A stretch of DNA of 64,000 bases from assembly GCA_963971575.1 (NCBI GenBank), contig OZ020611.1, positions 224,370,260-224,434,259 on the forward strand. Reading direction: 5' to 3'. Shown piece after piece: positions 22,795 to 33,212 of the stretch (position 1 is its first letter; the number at the start of each line of letters is the position of its first letter). This stretch comes from Liopterus haemorrhoidalis (lineage: Eukaryota; Arthropoda; Insecta; Coleoptera; Dytiscidae). The notes beneath the pieces were generated by a model. It was given only the letters and a program-made list of their open reading frames with translations, did not search any database and was not told where the DNA came from. Both the position numbers and the translations under genes were made by a program.

Positions 22795-23860
22795 ATTTTT
22801 ACCGACCGCCAACATATACAAGGGAGGTATTGTAGACCGGGAGTTCATGACAGTTTTTGGTCTCCGATTTCATACAGCATGCCTTTTGGAGGTGAGAATA
22901 TTTACCCTGTGACAACAAAAAAGGGATGGTACTAAACCCCTGCACGCTTTCCGGTCATAGGGAAAATTGCATTTCCACTTAAACACAAAATTTTTGTGCT
23001 TTTCTCTGATTTAATATTGCTTGCCCTTTTGTTAAAAGAAAGTTATAACAAATTTAAAGTCTTTTAAATATATGCATGCGATTCGGAGGGTCCCAAAAGG
23101 CTCAAACGGTCATGTGATCTTGTAATAAAAAAATATGATTTTCCGCGTTTTCATACAGCATGCCTATAATTAAAAGACTTTAAATTTGTTATAACTTTCT
23201 TTTGAGAAAAGGGCAAGCAATATTAAATCAAAGAAAAACACAAACATTTTGTGCAAGTGGAAATGCAATTTTCCCTATGACCGGAAAGCGTACAGGGCCA
23301 TCCTTTTTTTGTTGTCACAGGGTAAATATTCTCTCCTCCAAAAGGCATGCTGTATGAAATCGGAGACCAAAAATGTCATGAGCTCCCGGTCTATTGTGAT
23401 CATACCGATTTTAACATTTCGTGATTTCGATGGATCTCCGTGAATTGAGATCCCTACATAACGTTTTGACTATTTTTAGCATGATCTGTCTGTCTGTTGG
23501 TCTGTTCGTCTGTCCGTCATTCCGTCCGTTCGTCTGTCTGTCGGTCCGTGAACACGTGCATAGCAAATTCGGCTAAAAGGATTTTTATGAAACTTCATAT
23601 TTAAGCTTTTGACATCAATGGCACGAGTTGTTCAACTTTTGGTAAAAATCGGTTGACTAGAAATGGGAGTTTACTCGTGTCGGTTTTAAGATTTTTGCGA
23701 ATATTTCACAACCGAGAAATATTTCGAAAATATTTATTTAACAAAAGTTGCTATAAAAGCAATAACTAACAACTTTTATTTGAGACATTTTTTGATAAAT
23801 CGGCATAAATTAAACAAGTACTTAGTGATGGCGGTCGGTCCTGTGGTTGCCACAGCTGTT
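22795..23860 (+). repeat. C-family element C1 (contains foldback MITE)
   Basis: Head ACCGACCGCCAACATATA.AAGGGAGGTATTG; after the insert it resumes GTGATCATACCGATTTT, a GTCTGTCY array (23486-23545), CACGTG, GCAAATTCGGCTAAAAGGA and CACGAGTTGTTCAACTTTTG. The tail is GGCGGTCGGTCCTGTGGTTGCCACAGCTG: ACCGACCGCC recurs inverted just inside a hairpin (CTGTGG..CCACAG). Same architecture as A and B. Confidence 0.75.
22833..23393. mobile_element. 561-bp foldback MITE with TTG target duplication
   Basis: Nearly the whole element is an inverted repeat: arms of ~230 bases start TAGACCGGGAG.TCATGACA and share CGATTTCATACAGCATGCC, CTTTCCGGTCATAGGGAAAA and AAAGTTATAACAAATTTAAA. Flanks are TTG on both sides (22830-22832, 23394-23396), and other C copies read GGTATTGTGATCATACC, so the empty site is known and the 3-bp duplication is secure. 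The superfamily is not identified; a 3-bp duplication occurs in CACTA and PIF/Harbinger groups. No coding capacity. Confidence 0.85.
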
Positions 23861-24574
23861 TTCTATAGTCACATCAAAATCAACACATTTTTGATAATCG
23901 TTTTTATTCGATATTTGAGTACCAAGAGCTTCCATTTAATTTGTTTAAACAAAATTTAAATAATTTGGGAATATTATGTCATAGATAATGCACATAAAAA
24001 ATCCTAGCGATTTTTTAGGTATTTACTTCGTACGCAAGTCTTCATTAAATTAATAAGAAATATATTGATAAATGGCTTCCATAGCGGGTTCATATTAAAT
24101 ATACGTTCTCTATAAAGATTTAAATTCATTTTATTATTCGACCACTCACAAATTACAGAAAATGATAAATATATATTGATTTAGATTTAACTAAATAACA
24201 ATTTTGGTTATAAAGTGATACAGTGGCTGCGAACGCTCAATGGTCGCGTAATTTAACTTAAGTGACATTGGCGGAGGGATACTATTGACGTAAATCTCGT
24301 ACGCCGCAATATATAGTTCTGCTACACTTCATATTTTTTCAATTTCAGAAACGTATTTTTCACTATTAACAATGTGTCATAAATATTTCACTAATATAAA
24401 CGATATATTTTTATCTAAATTAGCAATAATTTAGCCATGAATTAAAAAAATAATTAATTTTGTCAAAAACACAAAAACTGCAATATTTTCCAAAACTGAA
24501 ATCTGATAAAAAATTCCTCTCGTACGTTTCCGGTTCAAATCAATGTACATTAATTTTTTCAGATATTTTAACCA

Positions 24575-24900
24575 AAACGGCATCAAGAATAGAGCCTTGA
24601 GGAACTCCAGCTGATATTTGACGTATATTTGATATTGAATTATAGCTACTTGAAATTTGCGTTTATTTAAATAAGCTTTAATAAATTTAATTAGATGAGA
24701 TTCTTATTTTGAAGAGAAGACCATCTTGCCAGACAGTGTGAATGCTTTTTGGATGTCTGGAAATACTGCACCCATCGACTTTTTCCTATTGAAACTTTTA
24801 GTAATTAACTCCGTTACCCTAACAAGCTGATGTGTAGCAGAATGATAATATCTAAAACCAAATTTGTCTTCAATAATAAACAATTCCAATGTGTATATGT
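24575..24900 (-). pseudogene. Jockey-like LINE reverse transcriptase fragment
   Basis: On the minus strand 24704-24889 reads FGFRYYHSATHQLVRVTE.. and GAVFPDIQKAF, matching the RT block QFGFR..HST.HQL and motif A (FLDIxKAFD), with the motif A context altered. About 100 codons further a shifted frame gives SAGVPQGSILDAVL, the conserved AGVPQGSxLGPxLF block. Frameshifts separate the blocks. No endonuclease or YADD motif is left. Confidence 0.7.
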
Positions 24901-25215
24901 AATTTATTAAATTGGGTCATGTAATTAAAATCATTGATTTGAGAAGTTGGTAGCAGAATAGACTAATCAGTGAACTAATGAAGTCAATTATTCAACCCCT
25001 TAATTTTAGATGCCACAGTCTTACATTTTAATCACAAACCCTTTTCAGAGTAAAGACAAGGAATACGCTATAAAAATAAATTAATTACAAAAATCAATCC
25101 ACTTCAAAGTAAAAATTATAATCGAAATGATGGAATATTGAAGTTTGGCGTAGTAAATTATAAAAACAGTATAAGAAACATGTACCTATTTTTTTTACGA
25201 GATTTTTTTTTTTTT
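24901..25215. other. No recognisable gene
   Basis: AT-rich spacer between two LINE fragments; it ends in the A/T-rich tail of the following minus-strand LINE. Confidence 0.4.
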
Positions 25216-25219
25216 TTTA

Positions 25220-26125
25220 ATTTATTTATTTATTTAAAGACACATCAGCTACTTGGCTATTAGTGTCTAATAAGGTTACATTATTGTTACATTTTGTTTG
25301 ATTTGTATATATAACTTATATTAGGTTATGTATGTTGGCTGCCTGTAAGAAATTAAGTACGTTGTTAGTCATTGTTGAGTCTAGTCTTAAGATGTCTTTA
25401 AGGTCTTGTGTTAAGTTGTAGTGTATACGTAGGTTAGTGTAGAGTTGACAGTCTATTATTATATGGTTAACAGTAAGTGGTTCGTTACATGTCTCACATA
25501 TTTTAGTATCTAGTCTTGCCATGAGGTGTTCGTGTGTGTGTCTGGTATGTTCGATTCTAAGTCTTGTCATTATTATTTGTTCTCGTCTGTTGGTGCCCGA
25601 GTTCCAGTTCTGTATGTCGTCCTTGACGGTTCGTAATTTGTTGTTAGTGGTGTCACGCCATTTGGTCAGTCTGGTTATACTGAGTTTCTTCTTAATATTC
25701 TCTTTTACATAAGTTTTGTTGGGGGGTAAATGGAGGGTTTCTTCGTGTTTGGTGGACTCTCGGACGGCTGTGTTTGCACGTTTGTTGCCTTCTATTCCAA
25801 TATGGGCGGGAACCCAGATGAGGTGCACTATTTTGTTTTGTTCTTTTGTCATCTGATGTAGTTGGTCTTGTATTTGCTGAATAACAGTTTCCTTTGAGTA
25901 GTTGTTGTTGAGGGCCTGTAGTACGCTCAAAGAATCGGTGCATACGGCTATGTGTCTGTGGATGGTATGAGATGCCATTTCGTTCGCCTTCAGGATTGCT
26001 ACCGCTTCTGCTTCGAACACACTACTGGTTGTTGGTAATTGATATGTTTTACTTTCATCGTTGTGAACAGTAGCTATAGTACTGTTCTCTGTTTTTGATG
26101 CATCCGTGAAGTAAAACTGGTTTAC
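25220..26125 (-). mobile_element. Second copy of the RNase H LINE, 5'-truncated
   Basis: Minus-strand relative of 15305-16905 with the same 3' UTR and A-rich tail (towards 25200). It preserves the complete RNase H region, starting near 26120 with FTDASKTENS. RT and endonuclease are absent, consistent with 5' truncation. A clear target duplication was not located. Confidence 0.8.
25316..26107 (-). pseudogene. LINE RNase H domain plus C-terminal zinc knuckle, intact fragment
   Basis: The frame is open from TDASKTENS (upstream of the first Met at 26020) to the stop at 25316. RNase H catalytic residues are visible: Asp in FTDASK, Glu in FEAEAVAIL, Asp in CTDSLSVL, and the distal WVPAHIGIEGNKRAN region. 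The last ~60 residues carry C.TC.....T.NHI..DC, a LINE C-terminal zinc knuckle. It is a fragment of a longer polyprotein and is labelled pseudogene because RT is missing, although the reading frame itself is intact. Confidence 0.75.
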
Positions 26126-26233
26126 GAGAAATTTATATATTTTTACTTTGTTTACATTTTTATCGTTTAGGTAACCCTGATCAAGTACTACATTATTTAT
26201 TTACCATTATTGTTCCAAATTTTCTGTCCACAA

Positions 26234-26345
26234 TTAAGGGGGCGCACAACAATCTGAAATAAAATTAGTAGCAATTTATACATCAAAATTTGCAGCAAAT
26301 TTTTGTCTAATTGGATATTTTTGATTTAAAAAAAGTTATAAATAA
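26234..26345. mobile_element. Left end of the TTAA-type MITE family
   Basis: TTAAGGGGGCGCACAAC followed by CTGAAATAAAATTAGTAGCA and TATACATCAAAATTTGCAGC matches the left end at 8971. The element breaks off within ~110 bases. Confidence 0.5.
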
Positions 26346-27050
26346 ACAAATTTCATTATATACGCCATCGTGTAAGCCAATCGAGGTATTTTTTTTTTTT
26401 TTTTATTTCCTATGACATTATGCTAGTGTGCAGTTACATTGGATGCGAAAACGTGCGAGTTTTTGAACACACGAGAACTGACAACAAAACAAACACACGA
26501 AGTTAAATGCGTGCGGTAACTTGCGTCGACGTACAAACATGTTTGATTTTTGATGCGTCCAGCAGGCCAAAAATATAAGTTTTGATCCAAAGACTTTTTC
26601 TACAAAATTAGAAGAAAAATAGAAATGTTAATATGCTGCTACATAACAATGGGGATTTTTTATTTCATTATTTATCTGTTTATTTATTTATTTTGATTTC
26701 TTCATTTTTTTGAAGTTTTACTGAAACAGATAGGTTTGTTTCGACCGACCCCCTACATACGAAAAAATCCATATCCGACCATCAAATATAATTTAATGAA
26801 TAAATTAATAAGTAAATATTTTTGGCCAGTTAGTAACCAGGTATTAGGTCCATTTAAAATCACAACAATACTTCGGTGGGATAATTTTGGCAGATAAACT
26901 GGCTACAAATTTGTCTGTATTCGGTGCAAAATTGCTCAATTAGATCCGACATGGCCTCTTTCTAATATATCCCGTTTGTTTCTATTCTTTCTTAAAAAAT
27001 TATTCATGTAGCTAAATACGACTTCAACAAAATAAGAACTAGGCAACATA
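26346..27050. other. No recognisable gene
   Basis: AT-rich DNA without a supported frame or a recognised repeat. Confidence 0.4.
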
Positions 27051-27058
27051 CAATTACG

Positions 27059-28630
27059 CATCCACGGGAGGCTCAAGCCCGTGAGCCCCCCTTCCCTAAA
27101 GAACTAAAAAAACACGTAGTTTTAGTGTGTTTAAGGAATGCACTTGAATTCTAGAGCTCATGAACTTTTTTGTCATCCCTTGCATTTTAGTAGCGAGGTC
27201 CTTTTTTACGGTATCACTCGAATTTTGGAAATAAGGACCATTTGTTTTTAGGTCATCACTTGTATTTTAGAAGCGGGGACCTTTTTTTAGGGTTTTGTAG
27301 GTATGACCACAAAAAATTCTTATAACGACACTCATGTGTCTGTCTGTCTGTCTGTCTGTATGATAGAAATTGTAGCCAAATAGCTTAATATAAAAAGTTG
27401 AAATTTGGCATGCTTATACAACTTTTTGACCCACATATAGGAAAAATACTGAGAGTTCAAAAAAAACAAATCTCAAAATAAATATAAACGCATATGTACT
27501 TAATATAAAAATAAATATTTTTTTAAATTTTGAGTGGCATACCAAATGAAACCTCTTAATGCGTGGATCAATATTTTTATTTTTGAAAAATCATTTTTTT
27601 ATTAGATTTTTGCCAAAATGTGTCAAAAAACTTTTGTCCCTCACCCTATCTCCCAAAGGGATTGATCTAAAAATCTGAAAAAAATCTCCGTAATGAAAAT
27701 TGATGGGAACCGCAATAGTTCAACAGGAATTTTTGATCAGATAAGTTTTTCGATAAGTGTCGTTAAAAAAAAAGTTTTTTAAAATTATTGTGTGGTGTCA
27801 AAAGAAAGCTCTTAAGACGTAGATTAAGGAACGATAGATAGTGTTTTGAAATTCGTTTCTTTTAGCATGTATTTAGCCAAAAATATGCAAAAGTTCTTGT
27901 GCCACACCCTTTTACCCAAAGAGGTTATACTAAAAATCTGAAAAAATTATAGGTAATGTATATTGATCTTAGCCGGAAATGTTGGAAGTTGAGAGGAATC
28001 AGATTGTGTTTTTGAAAAATATGGCAGTATTTGTGTTTTTGACAAAATTAGTTATTTTTTTAATTCATGGTTAAATTATGGCTAGTAATGTTATGGATTT
28101 TTTGTATTTATAGCTAAGATAGTACGTTTTTTTTTTTTTTTTTTGATTTAAAAATATATTATTTTTTTTTATAGTTGCTTTACTCACACCACACCACAGT
28201 ACACTCTACACTGTAAAATATTTCTTATTAATCTAATGAAGACTTGAATAAAAAGCAAATGCAGAAAAAAATTTGTTTAAAAAAATTAAATAGAAGCTCT
28301 TGGTTCTCAAATAACGAATAAAAAGTGATTATCAAAAAACTGTTGATTTTGATGTGATAAATATACCTAGATATCCAGTATTATGTTGGTTTCTTACACT
28401 TATTAAATACGTACAAAACCCTGAATGTGTGAAAATTCAAACTTCACTTCAATTTTTTATGTCATCACTTGGATTTTGGAAGTGAGGACTTTTTTTTTTT
28501 AGGTTGTATTTTGGAAGATAAAGTGCTTTTGGTCAGCACTTGTTGCCGAATAATTTCGCGATTGCTACCCTTTTGAAACAGTTTTGTCTTCTGAGCCCCC
28601 CCCCCAGGAAAATTGCTGGATGCACGCCTG
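27059..28630. mobile_element. hAT-like MITE split by a B element
   Basis: The right end reads GGAAAATTGCTGGATGCACG + CCTG, i.e. an inverted CAGGCGTGCATCC terminus; the left end keeps only ACGCATCC..GGGAGGCTC. Between them are repeated GTCATCACTTG.ATTTT.GAAG and GGACCTTTTTT modules (27170-27285, 28455-28490), also present in the hAT MITE at 36358-36615. The B element at 27286-28460 interrupts one module. Confidence 0.5.
27286..28460 (+). repeat. B-family element B3, near full length
   Basis: Head AGGGTTTTGTAGGTATGACC, GTCT array (27341-27358), TAGCCAAATAGC..TTGAAATTTGGCATGCTT, CAACTTTTTGACCCACATAT, then two internal subrepeats each containing a TCAAATGAAA/AAAAGAAAGCTCTTA and GTCCC/TGTGCCACACC block. 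The tail is AAACCCTGAATGTGTGAAAA + TTCAAACTTCAC. A remnant of a tRNA-like region may lie near 28180. No coding capacity. Confidence 0.75.
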
Positions 28631-29435
28631 AGAATATTAATAACAACGTTTCTATAGCTATTTCCAATTTTTTATACTTATTATGTATGTTAAAATTGTC
28701 CCAAAATGTTGCATATTTAATGTTGAATACAGATTTGGCAATTAATGTAATATTTAAATATTAATAATTAATACTAATGCAATTAGCGAAATCGAAAAAA
28801 GTACCATCGACCTCTTTGCGTATATCGACCACACCTTCAATCCGTGTGACCCACAGGAGGTCGATACCGTCCCCGTTGGGAATTTCCTGTATTAGATAGA
28901 TAAAAATTCGGTGCAAAATTTGATGTTTAAATGAATGCTGAATAAAATTCAAACAAATAAAAAATGCAAATCTTAAAAAACTTGTGTCAAATGCATCATT
29001 CTGTAAGACAGCTACCGCAATTGTTTACAAGCACGCAAAGAAGAGTAGTGAAATTTATATTTAACAAATTATGATGTTGTTAATTCAGTAGTCACGCTAG
29101 GGTTTTCATAAGAACTCTATTTCAGTCAGACACGATGACAACCGACAATAACTTGTAAGCGAGTTTTTCAAACATTGCCTACAGGTAGTCGAATAACAAT
29201 GACCTCATTTCAAACTTTGAGATTGTTTTGGCTAAATTAGAATATTAAAAATAAGAGGAAATTATATTGTGAAATATGTTACTTTCAGACATTTTTAAAA
29301 AGTTTTTTAATAAAAAAAAACTTATTTTAATAGAAAGTTTGTGGGTTATGATGTTTAAGATTATTTAATATTTGAGTTAAACAATCGTAACAAGTTACAA
29401 GATTTGACATGTGAAGCAGTATTTGGTAACAGTAG
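28631..29435. other. No recognisable gene
   Basis: 28780-28880 holds a small GC-richer patch (CGACC/GGTCGA inverted words), and 28885-28935 matches the inner right end of the TTAA-type MITE. The remainder is anonymous. Confidence 0.4.
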
Positions 29436-29437
29436 TA

Positions 29438-30001
29438 ATGGGTGTTTTTTTTAGAGGTATAGAACTTTAAATTGCAATAAAACAACGATGGATTATTCGA
29501 TTGACATGAATTTTTTTTATTCGAAAGATAATCTTGTGGCATTACATTTTAAATATGATTTCTGGCATATGACCGCCACGGCTGGCTCGGATGTAGTCCA
29601 ATCTGGACGTCCAATTTTCAATGACTTTTTCCAACATTTGTGGACGTATATCGGCAATAACACGGCGAATGTTGTCTTCCAAATGGTCAAGCGTTTGTGG
29701 CTTATCCGCATAGACCAATGACTTTACATAGCCCCACAGAAAGTAGTCCAGCGGTGTTAAATCACAAGATCTTGGAGGCCAATTCACAGGTCCAAAACGT
29801 GAAATTAGGCGGTCACCAAACGTGTCTTTCAATAAATCGATTGTGGCACGAGCTGTGTGACATGTTGCGCCGTCTTGTTGGTATGATTTAATGTAATGCC
29901 ACAAGATTATCTTTCGAATAAAAAAAAATTCATGTCAATCGAATAATCCATCGTTGTTTTATTGCAATTTAAAGTTCTATACCTCTAAAAAAAACACCCG
30001 T
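29438..30001 (-). mobile_element. Internally deleted mariner-type element with ~110-bp TIRs
   Basis: The 564-bp element is flanked by TA (29436-29437, 30002-30003). The TIRs run ~110 bases and are almost identical: GGGTGTTTTTTTTAGAGGTA, then TAGAACTTTAAATTGC, then AACGATGGATTATTCG, down to GTGGCATTACATT. The interior is the C-terminal half of a transposase on the minus strand; the N-terminal half is deleted exactly at the inner edge of the right TIR. The near-identity of the TIRs argues for recent arrival. Confidence 0.9.
29542..29904 (-). pseudogene. Tc1/mariner-superfamily transposase, C-terminal half
   Basis: After a few TIR-encoded residues (MWHYIKSY) comes QQDGATCHTARATIDLL with the second catalytic Asp, then PPRSCDLTPLDYFLWGYVKS with the third catalytic position, then a C-terminal helix region ending EIIFKM and a stop. 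The sequence is continuous and undamaged, but the HTH DNA-binding domain and the first catalytic Asp are absent through internal deletion, so no active enzyme can be made. The upstream Met is fortuitous, provided by the TIR. Confidence 0.85.
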
Positions 30002-30047
30002 TATATTAATCTAGCTGTTCCGGGTTTATAATTTTTCTGTAAGCAAG

Positions 30048-30358
30048 TTAAAATCTTAATATCCAAAAGTGACGTTAATTTTTTAACACCATTTCAAACG
30101 TAAATGTTATTCGCTAAGCATATGTTTTAACCCGATGGCGTTAAAATTAAGTCCTAGAAAGCGTCTACCAAAACGCGGGTTTATTCTCTAAGCATAATGT
30201 TAAAATCTTAACGTCAGAAACTGCCGTTAATTTTTTTAACACCATTTTAAATGTAAATGCTATTCGCTAAGCATATTTGTGTTAAAATTATAACGCGGTG
30301 GCGTTAAAATAGCCAGTTAACGTTCTACAATAAGCGCCTACTAAAACGGTGGCTTTAA
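30048..30358. repeat. 152-base tandem duplication (K repeat)
   Basis: Two direct units start TTAAAATCTTAA at 30048 and 30200. Both contain CGTTAATTTTTT.AACACCAT, TTCGCTAAGCATAT and GGCGTTAAAAT. The words GTTAAAA/TTTTAAC recur at high density. A diverged relative lies at 21770-21905. Confidence 0.6.
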
Positions 30359-33205
30359 AAGTTAACGCTGGTGTTTAGTTTGCAAAAATGCCTGATCCTA
30401 TTTAAGTAAATGTCATGTTATTAAAAAAAATTGAATAAAACACGAGATGGTAGGAATATTAATTATTATAAGACAAAATTCAAACTATTAATTTTTATTG
30501 TGTAGTTTTGAAATATTTAAAATTTAATGTAGGGTATTAAATGAAAGCTCTTGATACTTACATTAACAGATGAAAAATAGTTTTTAAAAACTGTTTATTT
30601 TGATCTGTTTATATGATATTTGTTATAAAACTGTTTATATGATATTTGTTTTATTGAATAACATAAAAAAATATGCTCAAAAAATATTGTCTCTATATTG
30701 TCCGCTTTTATTACCTATGAAACCCTGAGGAAATGTAAAAATTAACACAACACAATGTAATATAGTGTTAATAGTTTGTGTAATTAATGTGTACTCACGT
30801 ATTGCGTACCATTTTTTTTTTTATATTTCCGAAAATATTAACAAAAAAAATCAAAATCAATGGTGAAAATTCATTATATATTCCACCCTACATAAATTCC
30901 CCATAGATGGCGGACCAGTAGCAATAATGTATGGTTGTGAATTAAGATAAATATTATACGTTAATACATACGTAATACTATACGTTATTATTATTATTAT
31001 TAAAAAACAGAAATGTTTTAATTTATGTCAACGGTTTAAATACAGTATATTAAGTTTTTTGGATCAGGTTTAGCAAGGAAAACAATCGCACAGAAACATC
31101 ACAAAATTGATATGATCACTTTTTGTCGGAGTCAATCAGTTGTAGGTTATGTTGACATAACTTAGATTTTATGTGTTTTAATCGAAGATTCTTCTGGTTA
31201 TTTAGGTTTAAAGCCTCATTTATAATAGATACATAGAATAAGCACTCCTTTGTCCCAATTTTATGCATATGTTATGCATTAAGTTATGGAACTATTATAA
31301 AGCTTCGTTTATAATAGATTCACAACACATGCATTACATAAAAATTACAGTTTTCTATTTTTCTATTTATTATAAACAAATGTTCATAACAGTGTACTTC
31401 TTTGTATTAATATGCTATGCATTAAGTTATGTACCTATATAAACCAGGCTCAAACGAGATTTAAATCAGTTGAACTGATGCATTTTGCAAAAGTAATTAT
31501 CAAATTTTTTCATTTGCCTATTTTTAATATATTGTTCAGCATAAGCTAATAATTTACACATTCTGCATAAATTACACAAGAAGCGTTCGTCATAAAGTTT
31601 CTGTGTGCTTTGTGCTGCACGAATATCGTTCGGCATATAGTGTGCAGTGCAGTTTGTGTTGCACAATCGTCACAAGTTCAGATCGTATAGCAGTCTGTGC
31701 AATAGTGTTTTTCGCGGTAAAAATACAAAGTTATTATTTCTACAAAACAATATGAGTGAAAACAATCAAGATATCATTGTTTATGCCTGCAGCATTTGCA
31801 AAATAAATAGTATAGACATGAACCTCATGATGGAACATGTAAATAAACTCAAAAAGACTTAAAATTTTCTGGATACAAGCGGATATGTACTTTAATTTGA
31901 TTTGTAGTTATGTTTGGAACAGTACTCTCGCATATTCAAACAGGTTTTCTAAAATATTTTCTGGTTTGGAAAATTCTTCTGAATTGTCTTCCTCATCAAA
32001 TAAAATTTATTTTATATTACATAAAAGCATCGCAAAACCTTTATGCGCCATTTATATATTATCGTACAAAACAATTAGCAGGAGACAGACTTGATGTAAT
32101 CACACACATGTAATTCATTTGTTTACAAAAAAAAGGTTAGAATAATAGTTTGAATAACTGCACAATCTGAACAAAGCGTTCGTCTTTGACTTTCTTGCAC
32201 AGTGTGCACAGTGGTCACATGACAAAAAACTTGCACAACACAGAGTTAATACTGCAGTTATGCCGAATGCACCTTTGATAATTTGTAAAAATGACATTGA
32301 CAGTTTGTTATCATAACAACATTTTACGAAATCGTCTGTTAAGTAATTACTTCACGCACTAGTGCTTAAAAGTACCACTTTAACACGTGCGTAAAGGGTT
32401 TAATTTACTACCTGTGGTAGAAAAACAATTTTTCAGAACCATAGTTTCAGAATCACTGCTCTAAATATCATGCCAACAGAACTACTTGAGTGTAGCCTTA
32501 CACTGCATATATTATCAGTGAGTACCTGGCAAAGTACTAAAGTAAATGTATAAAATCCATATATCAACCACAATTTTTTCCGGCCCATTAAATAAACTAA
32601 CCGCGAACTACCTCTTAAAAAACTAACATCCCTTACTTCAAATAAATAGCTGCAATAAATACCTTTTATTAGAGGTTCATTTGGCCAATTGCACTGTTAA
32701 AACATCTAGTTTCACACAGCATATCCGGATACCGACTGAAATATTTAAAAAGGAAAAAAGTTATACATTTTGTAAAACAACCAAATCACGCAACCGAATG
32801 TCTGAAATTTAAATCAAAATTTATTCGTTGGAAATATATACGTGGTTGAAGTTTGTACGTGGAATGAAAAACTAATATTTATAAAATCTAGCTTCTTCGG
32901 AATTGTATGAAAATACCATGACATAAGATGAGATTATTGTTTTATGTAGTCAAGGTCAGATGTGATTATATAATATTTATGGAAGATTTTTAACTCTCAA
33001 CTGACTCATCATAACCCATGATATTTTAGACACGGAAGTATCATCAAGGGATTTTATCTGCACTGCTCGACAACAAAAAATTCTGGCTCATAGAAAAGGA
33101 GTTTTTAGTAGTATTATACTGTCAGATATCGTTCGCCAGGACTTCGTCAATCACGTTCACTGCGATCTGGTCCTCTTAAGCTAAACAGGGTCTATTTTCC
33201 TATTA
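30359..33205. other. Long stretch without a recognised gene
   Basis: 30520-30770 keeps a decayed A/B-family segment (GGGTATTAAATGAAAGCTCT). 31195-31450 has internal TTTATAATAGAT and ATGCATTAAGTTATG repeats that may be a MITE. The paired short frames at 31885-32113 have no recognisable domain. Otherwise anonymous AT-rich DNA. Confidence 0.4.
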
Positions 33206-33212
33206 TTTTTTT

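Larger units (their letters stand above)
22704..24570 (-). repeat. B-family element split by a C element
   Basis: The tail (hairpin at ~22711, GGATGTCTAAGACACA) stops at ~22795, and the continuation AGTCACATCAAAATCAACAC resumes at ~23857, as in the uninterrupted copies at 19974 and 28460. It then runs to the CCGGTTCAAATCAATGTACA block and ATTTTTTCAGAT near 24560. The interruption is one C element, itself interrupted. Confidence 0.7.

Noticed and set aside
31885..32113. Two overlapping plus-strand frames near 32 kb
   Set aside because: Low-complexity composition, no start context, no domain, mutually overlapping.
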